A stretch of 64,000 nucleotides of DNA from an uncultured Clostridia bacterium (GCA_944381055.1 CALWJQ010000084.1:1-64000); one strand, 5' to 3'; shown: positions 16,363 to 24,625, counted from the stretch's first letter. The notes: generated by a model from the sequence alone, not told the origin. Numbers and translations are program-made.

Positions 16363-17847
16363 TCAATGGTTGAATTTCTTGTTCTTGGACGGGTGGCTGT
16401 ACTGCTGAAGGATCTCGATGTGTTCGTCCATCCACTCGCCGCGCTCTGCAATAAAGTCCCTGATTTGCTGCACCGCCTCGCCGTGATCGGCGGGGTTGCG
16501 GCTTTCCGGCCGCAGGGGGACGTATTCCTCAAACGTATATCCCCAAACCTCGAAATTGCGGCTGACGGCGTCGCCGAGGAACGCAACGGTTTTGTCGATG
16601 TATTCGTTCAGGGTCTCTTCGCTCAGCCAGCTTTCCCGCAGCGCGTGATAGCGGCTGATAATCTGCCTCACGAAGTCTTCGTTCTTGGTCAGCATATAAT
16701 ACCAGACGCCGTTCTGCATTTCAAAATGCTGGGGCTGCGTCGTCAGTGATGTATAGTTGTCGCAGGCCGAGTTAAAGTCCCAGATGCACATGCGGTATTT
16801 CCCGCCAATGTCTTTGTACAAATAGGTTGAAAGGTTGCCGGCGTCATAGTTGCAGGTAAACTCGTTGATGATAAAATAATCGACAAACGACCCTGTATCG
16901 ATCCATGTCCTGTACCCGTATGTCTCCGAATCGTAGTCAAACGAATACAGCGCCTTTTCAAAATCAGACAGCTCCTGCTCGATGGCGTCCGCCAGCTCCT
17001 GTGTCAGGCTGCCGCTGCGCGGGTACGCAATATTGATGCTGATGTTGTGCATGCGCCCAAGCCTGTAAGTATAATAGGTAAAGTTATTGATGTTTTTGAT
17101 GTCGGTTTCGCTGCCGCGGTCCAGCCGCAGCACGCAGCCGGTGGACGTCGTCCCTTCAACGGGTTCGCGCACCTCCACGCGGCTGTCCACCCCGCTGGTG
17201 ATGGTCTCGGTCATGACATAAAGGCCCTGGTATTCACCGTTCAGCATGACCTCGCAGAAGCGGACGTTGGGGGCATAGTCCATGATTTCGCCGGCAATAT
17301 TATACCACATGTAATTGCGGATCAGGCTTTTGTCCAGGTAGGGCCCGTAAAGCGCCCATTCGTAATGGCTGTCCATCCCCATGACTTCACGGCTGGCATA
17401 GCTTCCGTCCCTTTCGGTCAGCCGCAGCAGATAGCTTTTTTTGTCAAAATACCGCGAAGAATTGCCGCGCACGCGGATCAGCGCGCTGCTTTGAAGGTCC
17501 GGCTCGTCGGACGGATGATGATTATGCGAATCATCATCCAAAACAGCGACCTGGACGCGCAGCATATCCTCGCCTTCCGCCGTTGTGGTAAACCCTTCCG
17601 CCGCTTCGTCGGAATGTTCGTTGAGGGGAACCCCCGGTATCTCTTCTCCGCCGGTGTCGATGAGCACCAGCGGCAGGTGGGTGCACAGCTCCGTTCCGTC
17701 ACAGCTGCAGCCCTCGTCCGGCTGCCGGCCCGTCAAATGCTGATGGACCCGCCTGGGGCCCTCAGACGCTTCATAGCCAATCGCCGCCAGCACGCACAGC
17801 GTCATTACCGCCAGCGCGGCGGCCGCCAGGATCAGTGTCCGCTTCAT
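16363..17847 (-). CDS. CotH family atypical protein kinase, exported
   Basis: A 494-residue protein with an N-terminal membrane anchor. CotH landmarks are all present: RVRGNSSRYFDKKSYLL near residue 125, EWALYGPYLDKSLIRNY, LNGEYQGLYVMTE, and the late YLYKDIGGKYRMCIWDFN metal/ATP motif. CotH of Bacillus spores phosphorylates coat proteins; non-sporulation CotH proteins are found at cell surfaces and in cellulosomes. Here it is embedded with DUF4956 and a VTC-like domain, a frequent trio across bacteria. A His/Asp stretch (DDDSHNHHPSDEPD) near residue 100 is unusual and could bind metal. Ribosome site GGAGGGCGGT. Role in modifying the surface polymer or its proteins is inferred. Confidence 0.9.
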   Translation of the reverse strand: MKRTLILAAAALAVMTLCVLAAIGYEASEGPRRVHQHLTGRQPDEGCSCDGTELCTHLPLVLIDTGGEEIPGVPLNEHSDEAAEGFTTTAEGEDMLRVQVAVLDDDSHNHHPSDEPDLQSSALIRVRGNSSRYFDKKSYLLRLTERDGSYASREVMGMDSHYEWALYGPYLDKSLIRNYMWYNIAGEIMDYAPNVRFCEVMLNGEYQGLYVMTETITSGVDSRVEVREPVEGTTSTGCVLRLDRGSETDIKNINNFTYYTYRLGRMHNISINIAYPRSGSLTQELADAIEQELSDFEKALYSFDYDSETYGYRTWIDTGSFVDYFIINEFTCNYDAGNLSTYLYKDIGGKYRMCIWDFNSACDNYTSLTTQPQHFEMQNGVWYYMLTKNEDFVRQIISRYHALRESWLSEETLNEYIDKTVAFLGDAVSRNFEVWGYTFEEYVPLRPESRNPADHGEAVQQIRDFIAERGEWMDEHIEILQQYSHPSKNKKFNH

Positions 17848-17858
17848 ACCGCCCTCCG

Positions 17859-18536
17859 TCAGCTGCTGATGTCATCGTTCTGCATGACGATGTTGAAGTA
17901 TTCGACGCCGCCCAGCGCATAGATCTCGTCGGTCAGGCTTTTGGCCGCTTTCCGGTCTTTTTCGATCAGCTTGCGGCCCAATTCAAAGATAAACTCAACG
18001 CTTTCTTCGGTGGTATTTTTTGCGCGCAGCACGGCCTTGCGCGCAAAACGCTGGAAAACGACCGCTTCAATCCTGCTTTCGCTCACGCGGCCGGCGCGGA
18101 TGATGAGCAGCACGCGGTTGTCGTTGCGCACATACCCCAGCGCCAGGAAGACGGCGAAGGTAAAGGCGCTGCCGATGCCCGCCACCCAGAAATCGCCCGC
18201 GCCGCAGCAGATGCCGGTGACGATGGCCCAAAAGATATAGGCCGTATCGCGTGAATCCTTGATGGCCGTGCGGAAGCGGACAATGGACAGCGCGCCGACC
18301 ATGCCGAGCGAAAGCGCGATGTTGTTGCCGATGACGATCATGACCGTCGTTGTGATGACGGTCAGGGCTGCCAGCGTGACGTTGAACTTGCGGCTGTAAA
18401 TGGTTCCGACGTGCGACAGCCGGTAGGACAGGTAAATACAGCACGCGATGACGGCCGACACCCCCAGCCGGGTGACAATGACATCCGGCGCCAGGTAACC
18501 TGCGTCGGCGAACAGCTCCATCAGATACTGCTTCAT
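17859..18536 (-). CDS. DUF4956 membrane protein
   Basis: A 225-residue protein with about four membrane helices in the first 125 residues (VIACCIYLSYRL, ALTVITTTVMIVIGNNIALS, then GMVGALSIVRFRTAIKD, IVTGICCGAGDFWVAGI) and a cytosolic alpha/beta tail. GALSIVRFRTAIKD is the diagnostic DUF4956 block. These proteins nearly always sit between CotH and VTC-like polymerase-domain genes, as here (gaps of 11 and 27 bases). The activity is unknown; partner channel or scaffold for the VTC-like domain is the usual guess. Confidence 0.88.
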   Translation of the reverse strand: MKQYLMELFADAGYLAPDVIVTRLGVSAVIACCIYLSYRLSHVGTIYSRKFNVTLAALTVITTTVMIVIGNNIALSLGMVGALSIVRFRTAIKDSRDTAYIFWAIVTGICCGAGDFWVAGIGSAFTFAVFLALGYVRNDNRVLLIIRAGRVSESRIEAVVFQRFARKAVLRAKNTTEESVEFIFELGRKLIEKDRKAAKSLTDEIYALGGVEYFNIVMQNDDISS

Positions 18537-18563
18537 AAAGACCTCGCTTTCCCGAAAGCGCCG

Positions 18564-19253
18564 TCAGACATGCAGCGAGACGCTTCGGGCCAGATAGTAT
18601 TTGCTGACCGACAGCTCGGAACGGTCGGCCGTGTTGAGCAGGGATCGGATATAGCCAAGCAGAAAGCCGTTGTACTTGACTTCAAGCACGGCGCTGAACG
18701 GATCCAGTACCGGGGAAAGGGGCAGGTTCGGGGAAAAAACGTCATAGTCTGCTTCGTTGGCCGCGACTTGGCGGTCAACGGTCACACGGATACGGTTTTC
18801 ACGGGCAATAAAGGCGGTGCGCCGGTACTCGACGACCGTCCGCGGGCGGTAGCAGCGCCAGCACATCAGGCCGTAGCATTCGGCCGCGAACGGCTCGTCG
18901 TAGCGCAGCAGAGGCCTGTAATCGCCCTGCGTCAGCCGTGCGGCGTCCTCGCGCGCAAGGCGCAGCGAGCGTTTTTTCTGGTATTCCCCCTGTTTCTGCT
19001 TCATTTCCAGCATGGCAAACCGGTCGTTCGGGTTATAGACACGCAGACGGATTTTGCGCCGCAGCTCAAGCCCGTCGAGCTTATCATAAAAATCGCCGTC
19101 ATCGGGCGTGTCAAAATACAGCGAACGCACGCGGTAGCCGAGCGGGCCGTTGTGCCCGTCCTGCATCATGACCCGCCCCAGGCGCGCGCACAGGATCGGC
19201 ACGTCAGCCGCCGTGATCTGGTACTTTTTTTCCTGCCGCAAAACCTGGTTCAC
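18564..19253 (-). CDS. VTC-like polyphosphate polymerase domain protein
   Basis: A 229-residue cytosolic protein of the VTC/CYTH-like triphosphate tunnel fold. Features: EKKYQI strand at the start, VRSLYFDTP, RRKIRLRVYN with basic tunnel residues, LEMKQKQGEYQKKR, VVEYRRTAFI and a late AVLEVKYNGFLLGYIRSLL. In yeast Vtc4 this tunnel makes polyphosphate from ATP; the bacterial DUF4956-linked form has not been assigned firmly. The start is the GTG at 19253 nine bases after AAGGGAG; an upstream ATG lies directly on an AGGAGG with no spacing. First gene of the nine-gene operon. Confidence 0.82.
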   Translation of the reverse strand: MNQVLRQEKKYQITAADVPILCARLGRVMMQDGHNGPLGYRVRSLYFDTPDDGDFYDKLDGLELRRKIRLRVYNPNDRFAMLEMKQKQGEYQKKRSLRLAREDAARLTQGDYRPLLRYDEPFAAECYGLMCWRCYRPRTVVEYRRTAFIARENRIRVTVDRQVAANEADYDVFSPNLPLSPVLDPFSAVLEVKYNGFLLGYIRSLLNTADRSELSVSKYYLARSVSLHV

Positions 19254-19313
19254 AGCGGTTTTCTCCCTTCTGCACGCCCGGTCGAACGGGTTTTGCTTTT
19301 TCTTTATTTTATC

Positions 19314-19354
19314 ATTATACATCCTCCTGCACAGAATGTACAGCGCCAATTCTG
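19314..19354 (-). promoter_or_regulatory. Promoter and inverted repeat of the polysaccharide operon
   Basis: Minus strand TGTACA (19337-19342), 17-bp spacer, perfect TATAAT (19314-19319). An inverted repeat CAGAAT-N11-ATTCTG (19332-19337, 19349-19354) brackets the -35 region and may be an operator. No c-di-GMP riboswitch is visible in the short leader. Confidence 0.6.
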
Positions 19355-19413
19355 CCCGTACAGCGGAAAATTTGAAAAAGCAGCGCCTGCGCCGCCGGCC
19401 TCCGTCAGAGGGA

Positions 19414-19442
19414 TTGGCGGAACCGCCGATTCGTGGTATACT
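19414..19442 (+). promoter_or_regulatory. Promoter of the CoA-disulfide reductase operon
   Basis: TTGGCG (19414-19419), 17-bp spacer, TATACT (19437-19442), 27 bases before the start codon. Confidence 0.65.
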
Positions 19443-19469
19443 GTCTTTAGAAAATACAGGAGGGCTTTT

Positions 19470-21167
19470 ATGAAAATTGTCATCATTGGCGGCGTCGCCG
19501 GCGGGGCCACAGCGGCCGCCCGGCTGCGCCGTCTGGACGAACATGCCGAAATTGTCATTTTAGAGCGCAGCGGCTATGTATCCTATGCCAACTGCGGGCT
19601 CCCCTATTACGCCGGCGGCGTCATCCAGAGCAAAAGCGCCCTGACTTTACAGACCCCCGACAGCTTCCGCCGCCGTTTCGCCATCGACGTGCGGGTGCGC
19701 AGCGAAGCGGTCGCCATCGATCCGGCCGCGCACACCGTTACGGTGCGCGAGCTGAATACCGGGCGGGAATACGCCGAGTCTTACGACAAGCTCATTCTGT
19801 CTCCCGGCGCCCGCGCCGTCCGGCCGCCGCTGCCCGGCGCCGACAGCGGGAACATCCATACCCTGCGCACCGTCGAAGACACGCTGCGCATCCGCGAAAT
19901 TGTCGAAACGCGGCATCCGAAATCGGCCGTTGTCGTCGGCGGCGGCTTCATTGGCCTTGAAATGGCCGAAAACCTGATGCACGCCGGCCTGCATGTCACG
20001 CTGATCCAGCACAGCGATCACGTCCTGCCGCCCATGGATCCCGACGTGGCGGGTGAAATCCACTCTTACCTGCGCTCGCAGGGGCTTGACCTGCGGCTCA
20101 ACACCGCCGTCACCGGGTTTGAGGATCTCGGCGGCCCGGTCCGCGTCCTGATCGGGGACGCGTCCGTCGAGACCGATCTGGCTGTCCTGGCAGTCGGCGT
20201 CGCGCCCGATTCCGGACTTGCCAAAAAAGCCGGGCTGGCGCTCGGCGTCCGCGGCTCTATCGCCGTCGACGAACACATGCGCACCTCTGATCCCGATATT
20301 TACGCCGTCGGCGACGCTGTCGAAGTGACCAGTCTGGCGACCGGGCAAAAGGCCCTCGTCGCACTGGCCGGGCCGGCCAACCGGCAGGGCCGTATCGCCG
20401 CCGACCACATCTGCGGCCTCGGCAGCGCCTATTCCGGCGCGCAGGGGACGTCGGTCATCAAGCTGTTTGAAATGACGGCCGCGTCAACCGGGCTCAATGA
20501 AAAAACCGCCCGCGCGGAAGGCATCCGCTATGACAAGGCGGTGACCTATTCGGCCTCGCACGCTTCTTACTACCCCGGCGCGCGCAACATGGCCGTCAAG
20601 ACGCTTTTCGATCCTTCGGACGGCCGGATTCTCGGCGCGCAGATCGTCGGGTTTGACGGCGTGGACAAGCGCATCGACGTGCTGGCGGCCGCCATCCGCG
20701 CCGGCCTGACCGCGCGGCAGCTGACCGAGCTGGATCTGGCCTATGCGCCCCCTTATTCTTCGGCCAAGGATCCGGTCAATATGGCGGGCTACGTCATTGA
20801 AAACATCCGCGCCGGCCTGGTCCGCCAGCACCACTGGGACGAGGTCGCCGGCCTGCCGCAGGACGGATCGGTGACGCTGCTCGACGTGCGCACGCCCGCC
20901 GAATTCCAGGCCCAGGGCCCCGTGCGCGGCGATGCCGTCAACATCCCGCTCGACGATCTGCGCGGCCGTCTGAGCGAGCTCGACCCCCAAAAGCCCGTGT
21001 ACGTCAACTGTTACAGCGGCCTGCGCAGCTACCTGGCCTGCCGCATCCTGGCGCAGCACGGCTTTGACTGTTCCAACCTGTCGGGCGGCTGGCGCTTCTG
21101 GTCCTATGCCGCCACAGACCGCCGGCACGACGCCGTGCCGACCCATCCGTGCGGCGCCAAACTGTAA
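19470..21167 (+). CDS. CoA-disulfide reductase-like flavoprotein with C-terminal rhodanese domain
   Basis: A 565-residue protein. Residues 1-445 form a pyridine-nucleotide-disulfide oxidoreductase of the NADH oxidase/CoADR class: FAD loop IIGGVAGGATAAARLRR, redox cysteine in SYANCGLPYY (about residue 44), NAD loop VVVGGGFIGLEMAE, FAD-binding YAVGDAVEV and a C-terminal dimer domain (YAPPYSSAKDPVN). Residues about 465-565 are a rhodanese domain with the active Cys in VYVNCYSGLRSYLA. The CoADR-rhodanese fusion reduces CoA disulfides/persulfides or polysulfide with NAD(P)H and helps with oxygen and sulfur stress. The ATG at 19470 follows AGGAGGGC; a long in-frame extension upstream is antisense to the polysaccharide operon and not real. 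Probably co-transcribed with the next two genes. Confidence 0.92.
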   Translation: MKIVIIGGVAGGATAAARLRRLDEHAEIVILERSGYVSYANCGLPYYAGGVIQSKSALTLQTPDSFRRRFAIDVRVRSEAVAIDPAAHTVTVRELNTGREYAESYDKLILSPGARAVRPPLPGADSGNIHTLRTVEDTLRIREIVETRHPKSAVVVGGGFIGLEMAENLMHAGLHVTLIQHSDHVLPPMDPDVAGEIHSYLRSQGLDLRLNTAVTGFEDLGGPVRVLIGDASVETDLAVLAVGVAPDSGLAKKAGLALGVRGSIAVDEHMRTSDPDIYAVGDAVEVTSLATGQKALVALAGPANRQGRIAADHICGLGSAYSGAQGTSVIKLFEMTAASTGLNEKTARAEGIRYDKAVTYSASHASYYPGARNMAVKTLFDPSDGRILGAQIVGFDGVDKRIDVLAAAIRAGLTARQLTELDLAYAPPYSSAKDPVNMAGYVIENIRAGLVRQHHWDEVAGLPQDGSVTLLDVRTPAEFQAQGPVRGDAVNIPLDDLRGRLSELDPQKPVYVNCYSGLRSYLACRILAQHGFDCSNLSGGWRFWSYAATDRRHDAVPTHPCGAKL

Positions 21168-21185
21168 AAAGGAGGAGGTTTTTTC

Positions 21186-21536
21186 ATGTTGTTTCTGTGC
21201 TATCCCCGGTGCTCGACCTGCCAAAAGGCCCAAAAGTGGCTGGATGCACATCACATTGACTACACCCTGCGCGACATCAAGCTGCAAAACCCGTCCGAAG
21301 ACGAGCTGCGCGCCTGGCACAATGCCAGCGGCCTGCCGCTCAAGCGTTTTTTCAATACCAGCGGGCAGCAGTACCGCGCACTTGAGCTCAAAGACCGCCT
21401 GCCGCAGATGTCGATGGACGAGCAGTACGCCCTGCTGGCGACCGACGGGATGCTGGTCAAGCGTCCGATGCTGATCGGCGACGATTTTGTACTGGTCGGG
21501 TTTAAAGAACCTGACTGGTCGGAAAGGCTTTTATAA
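21186..21536 (+). CDS. ArsC/Spx-family thioredoxin-fold protein (YffB-like)
   Basis: A 116-residue protein of the arsenate reductase/Spx superfamily: YPRCSTCQKAQKWLD holds the CxxC at the helix start (residues 9 and 12), followed by DYTLRDIKLQNPSEDEL, FNTSGQQYR and the cis-Pro RPMLIG before the last strand. Family members are thiol reductases or RNA-polymerase-binding regulators; the length and lack of Spx recognition residues favour a thiol enzyme. It has AAAGGAGGAGG upstream and follows the CoA-disulfide reductase by 18 bases, consistent with redox defence. Confidence 0.87.
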   Translation: MLFLCYPRCSTCQKAQKWLDAHHIDYTLRDIKLQNPSEDELRAWHNASGLPLKRFFNTSGQQYRALELKDRLPQMSMDEQYALLATDGMLVKRPMLIGDDFVLVGFKEPDWSERLL

Positions 21537-21539
21537 AAA

Positions 21540-22070
21540 ATGGATTTTATCAGACTGCACAGCGGCGAAGACCCGCTCTTTGTCCCGCTGTTTTCCCTGT
21601 ACCAAAGCAGCTTCCCCCTGCACGAACAGCGCCGGCCCGGCGACCAGCTGGCCGCCCTTTCCCACCCGGACTACCACTGCATGGCCATCACCGAGGACGG
21701 CGCCTTCTGCGGCCTTTTGATGACGTGGGAGTCACCGGATCTCATCTACGTCGAACACTTTGCCGTCAGCCCGGATCGCCGGGGTTCCGGGCTGGGCAGC
21801 CGTGTGCTGGAAAAGCTGCGCCGCGCACCGCAGCCCCTCATTTTGGAAATCGACCCGCCTGAAGACGACATTTCGATCCGCCGCCGCCGGTTTTACGAGC
21901 GTGCCGGCTTTGTCCTCAGCGACATCCCCCACATCCACCCGGCCTACCGCAAAGACTGCGCCCCGCACCGGCTGGCGCTCATGTCGTCGCCCGGGCCGCT
22001 GACGCCGGCGCTGGCCGGCGCTTTCCGCCGCTATTTGTCCGGCGTCGTCATGGCCTTCAGCGAGCGTTAA
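21540..22070 (+). CDS. GNAT family N-acetyltransferase
   Basis: A 176-residue acetyltransferase. The acetyl-CoA site is AVSPDRRGSGLGSRVLEKL (motif A, Q/RxxGxG/A type), preceded by a strand with VEHF and followed by the motif B helix RRRRFYERAGFVL. Its ATG is four bases after the previous stop, with only a weak GGAAAGG ribosome site, so coupled translation is likely. Substrate unknown. It converges on another GNAT gene with a 4-bp overlap. Confidence 0.85.
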   Translation: MDFIRLHSGEDPLFVPLFSLYQSSFPLHEQRRPGDQLAALSHPDYHCMAITEDGAFCGLLMTWESPDLIYVEHFAVSPDRRGSGLGSRVLEKLRRAPQPLILEIDPPEDDISIRRRRFYERAGFVLSDIPHIHPAYRKDCAPHRLALMSSPGPLTPALAGAFRRYLSGVVMAFSER

Positions 22071-22561
22071 AGGGTGCGGATCTGCATGGACACCGTCTTT
22101 TTCCCGCCGTCGATGGTCTGGCGGCCGATTTCGGCGAAGCCGAGCCCGCGGTGAAAGGCAAGGGACCGGCGGTTTTCCGGCTCGACGTTGATTTCGGCAG
22201 CAAGCGTCCCGACGCCGGCCGCACGCGCAAAGTCCAGCACCTCACCGTACAGGCGCGTGGCCAGCCCGCGGCTGCGGTACGGCTGCGCCACCGCAATGCG
22301 GTCGATGTATAAAAACCGGTCCAGCCTGCTGCCGAACCACCGGTAGTTGACGCTTTGATAATCCGCTCCCTCGCGCAGGGCGATGACGAACGCTGCGGCA
22401 TGGCCGTCCGCCACGGCCGCGCGCGCAAAGGCCGCCGATTCCAGCAGTTTTTTAAGCCCCTGCCGGTCGAGCGGCGACAGCATTTCGACGTTGTCTTCAT
22501 TGATGCGCAGGATGTCCGCGTAGAATTCCGGCGTGATTTCGGCGACAGCCACACGGTTCAT
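22067..22561 (-). CDS. GNAT family N-acetyltransferase
   Basis: A 164-residue acetyltransferase with the pattern RIAVAQPYRSRGLATRLYGE (CoA pyrophosphate loop) and EPENRRSLAFHRGLGFAEIG, the usual end of the fold. The opening VAEITPEFYADILRINEDNV resembles GNAT proteins annotated as amino-acid-type acetyltransferases. The ORF ends convergently on the neighbour's stop. Substrate unknown. Confidence 0.87.
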   Translation of the reverse strand: MNRVAVAEITPEFYADILRINEDNVEMLSPLDRQGLKKLLESAAFARAAVADGHAAAFVIALREGADYQSVNYRWFGSRLDRFLYIDRIAVAQPYRSRGLATRLYGEVLDFARAAGVGTLAAEINVEPENRRSLAFHRGLGFAEIGRQTIDGGKKTVSMQIRTL

Positions 22562-22600
22562 TGTGATTTCCCCCTTTGTCTCGGAACGTCAGTAAAAATG

Positions 22601-22633
22601 AAAAGACGGTACAGCCCCGCTGTACCGTCTTTT
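22601..22633. terminator. Bidirectional terminator
   Basis: A perfect 15-bp stem AAAAGACGGTACAGC/GCTGTACCGTCTTTT with a CCC loop, A-run on one side and T-run on the other. On the minus strand it lies downstream of the aminotransferase and just upstream of the acetyltransferase start. Confidence 0.9.
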
Positions 22634-22636
22634 ATC

Positions 22637-23863
22637 TTACAGCGCCGCCAACGCCCTGTCAACCGCGTCCGCGGCCTCGCCGGCCTGTTCGGGCGTCAGT
22701 GTGAAGGGCGGCTTGAACATAAGCGCCGTTCCCGCGCGCCCGCACAGGTACCCGCCGGCGCGCAGCGTCTGGTGGACGGCGGCGGCCGACGCCTCGTCGG
22801 CGCATTCCAGCGCGAGGGCCAGCCCCTCGCCCCGCACCATGACCGCCTTACCGTACTTTTCAGCGCAGCGCTCCAGCCCCGCCTTGAGCCGGGCGCCGGC
22901 CGTACAGATGTTTTCCAGCAGCCCGCCCTCGTAAAGCTCATCAAACACCGCACAGGCCGCGGCGCACGACAGCACCGCGTCGCCCGATCCGCCGGACAGG
23001 GCATATAGATCCTCTTTTTCCGGCTGGCATGACGTCAGGAAACCGGCGATGTGCAGGCCGTTGCCCAGCGCCTTGCCGATCAGCAGAAAGTCGGGCACAA
23101 CGCCTTCAGCCTGGTAGCGGAAAATCTGGCCGGTGCGGCCCATGCCGCTCTGGATCTCGTCAAAGATGAGCAGCGCGCCGCGCTCCTGCGTCCACGCGCG
23201 CAGCGCCTTGAGGTATCCCGGCGGCGGGCTGAGGTGCGACGCGCCCTGGCACAGTTCGATGACGACGGCTGCGATTTCCTGCGCCGACCCATACGTCACC
23301 TGCTCGCTGAGAAAGCCGAGGCAGGCAAACCGGCAGCTCTGCGCCTGGCAGTGAAACGGGCAGCGCAGGCAGTCGGGGTACGGCGTGAGCAGCACGCCCG
23401 GGTCAAGCGGGCCGTAGCCCGCCTTGCGCTTGGGCAGGCCCGACATGCTGGCGCTCAGCTGCGTACGGCCGTGGATGCTGTTCCAAAAGCTGACGACTTC
23501 GGTTTTGCCCGTCATCTTGCGAGCCAGCTTGACCGCCCACTCGGCGGCTTCCGACCCCGACGAGGTCAGATGGATGTACGAAAAATCTCCCCGGGTCGCT
23601 TCCAGCAGCCGTTCGTACAGGCGCGCCTTATAGGGGTTGGCCGAACCCGCCTGCGACGGGTGCTCGAGCGCCTGGCGCATTACTTCAATAAAGTGCCTGT
23701 TGCCGGCGCCCAGGCAGGCGCTCAGCTCGCTCAGGGCCAGGTATCGCCTGCCCGCGGCGTCAAACAGCTCGGCTCCTTTGCCGCTGACCAGTTCGGGTCC
23801 CTGCCCGTGCAGCGGAGCCAGCAGGTCGTGCGAAAGAACCGGCTGTACCCGTTCTTCCCGCAT
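22637..23863 (-). CDS. Class III pyridoxal-phosphate aminotransferase
   Basis: A 408-residue fold-type I enzyme. HLTSSGSEAAEWAVKLAR is the phosphate loop, FWNSIHGRTQ the cofactor-stacking region, LIFDEIQSGMGRTG the conserved Asp motif and LIGKALGNG holds the PLP lysine. A cysteine cluster in DCLRCPFHCQAQSCRFAC (about 166-183) is typical of the GABA/ornithine-type subgroup with a PxCxRCPFG motif. It starts four bases before the stop of the creatininase-like gene, so the two are translationally coupled and likely act in one amine or amino-acid pathway, probably under the divergent GntR regulator. Substrate not determined. Confidence 0.88.
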   Translation of the reverse strand: MREERVQPVLSHDLLAPLHGQGPELVSGKGAELFDAAGRRYLALSELSACLGAGNRHFIEVMRQALEHPSQAGSANPYKARLYERLLEATRGDFSYIHLTSSGSEAAEWAVKLARKMTGKTEVVSFWNSIHGRTQLSASMSGLPKRKAGYGPLDPGVLLTPYPDCLRCPFHCQAQSCRFACLGFLSEQVTYGSAQEIAAVVIELCQGASHLSPPPGYLKALRAWTQERGALLIFDEIQSGMGRTGQIFRYQAEGVVPDFLLIGKALGNGLHIAGFLTSCQPEKEDLYALSGGSGDAVLSCAAACAVFDELYEGGLLENICTAGARLKAGLERCAEKYGKAVMVRGEGLALALECADEASAAAVHQTLRAGGYLCGRAGTALMFKPPFTLTPEQAGEAADAVDRALAAL

Positions 23864-23866
23864 GGC

Positions 23867-24625
23867 TTACACCTCCAGTTTGTCAAAATTGGTCAAAAAC
23901 TCGACCAAATCGTCGACTTTGGCCTGCATCATGCGCTCGCCCTTTTCACGCGTGGCCAGCGTGCTGTTGCCGTTGGTGCCGCGCGGCGTTTTCATTTTAT
24001 TGAACAGCGCGACGCGCACAGTGCCGTTTTTGGCGCAGCCCGGCATGACTTCAAGGTACTCTTCGGTCGTCTCTTCCATGCGCACCAAATCGCCGCGGAT
24101 ATACAGCATGGTCGACGTTTCGGCCTCGTCGCCATGCCCGCCCTTTTTCTGCTCGCACAGCTCGTCCTCGGCTTCTTTCCCCAGTCCCAGGCAGTTGGAC
24201 ACGCCGACCTTGACGCCCCAGCGGCAGGACAGGTTGTTTGCCGCAATGCGCAGCGGGTAATGGGTCGACACGCCGCCGTCCAGGATGAGGAATTTTTTCA
24301 CGCCGAACTTGATAAAATTTTCCAGGATATTTTCGACAAACGAAGAAAACTGGTACGCTTCAATACTGACCGATCCCTTGTAGTCGGTAAAGGCCGGGAA
24401 GTAGGCGTAGGGCAGTGTCGGCAGCGTCACAACGGGGAACCGCTCGGTGACCGCGCGGGCCAGCCAGTCAGTGACGAAAAAGTCCGTGCCCATGGGCAGG
24501 TGCCCGCCGTGTTCTTTGGATCCGCCGCCGATGGGCAGCATGACGATGGTTTCTTCATCGAGAATCTTCTGGCAGTCCTCGTTGGTGACCTCGGCGATCA
24601 TCACGCCTTTTTTCAGTCTGGTCAT
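23867..24625 (-). CDS. Creatininase family metal-dependent amidohydrolase
   Basis: A 252-residue protein. The metal-site signatures are all there: IGGGSKEHGGHLPMGTD (E38, H39/H42, D48), LDGGVSTHYP with His near 122, and GHGDEAETSTML (the H-A/G-x-E-x-E-T-S motif). This family hydrolyses creatinine or other cyclic/linear amides, or acts on mycofactocin-type peptides. The start is the ATG at 24625 behind AAAGGAGAAAAC; the longer frame to 24679 lacks a site. It is the first gene of an operon with a class III aminotransferase. The replacement of the usual N-G-H-G-N motif by D-G-G-V-S-T-H is a visible difference. Confidence 0.85.
   Translation of the reverse strand: MTRLKKGVMIAEVTNEDCQKILDEETIVMLPIGGGSKEHGGHLPMGTDFFVTDWLARAVTERFPVVTLPTLPYAYFPAFTDYKGSVSIEAYQFSSFVENILENFIKFGVKKFLILDGGVSTHYPLRIAANNLSCRWGVKVGVSNCLGLGKEAEDELCEQKKGGHGDEAETSTMLYIRGDLVRMEETTEEYLEVMPGCAKNGTVRVALFNKMKTPRGTNGNSTLATREKGERMMQAKVDDLVEFLTNFDKLEV

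Noticed and set aside
18411-19469. N-terminal extension of the CoA-disulfide reductase frame
   Set aside because: Lies antisense to the DUF4956 and VTC-like genes; the real start at 19470 has promoter, AGGAGG and the FAD motif.
19254-19469. c-di-GMP riboswitch in the polysaccharide operon leader
   Set aside because: The leader from the predicted promoter is short and shows none of the conserved GEMM-type or class II elements.
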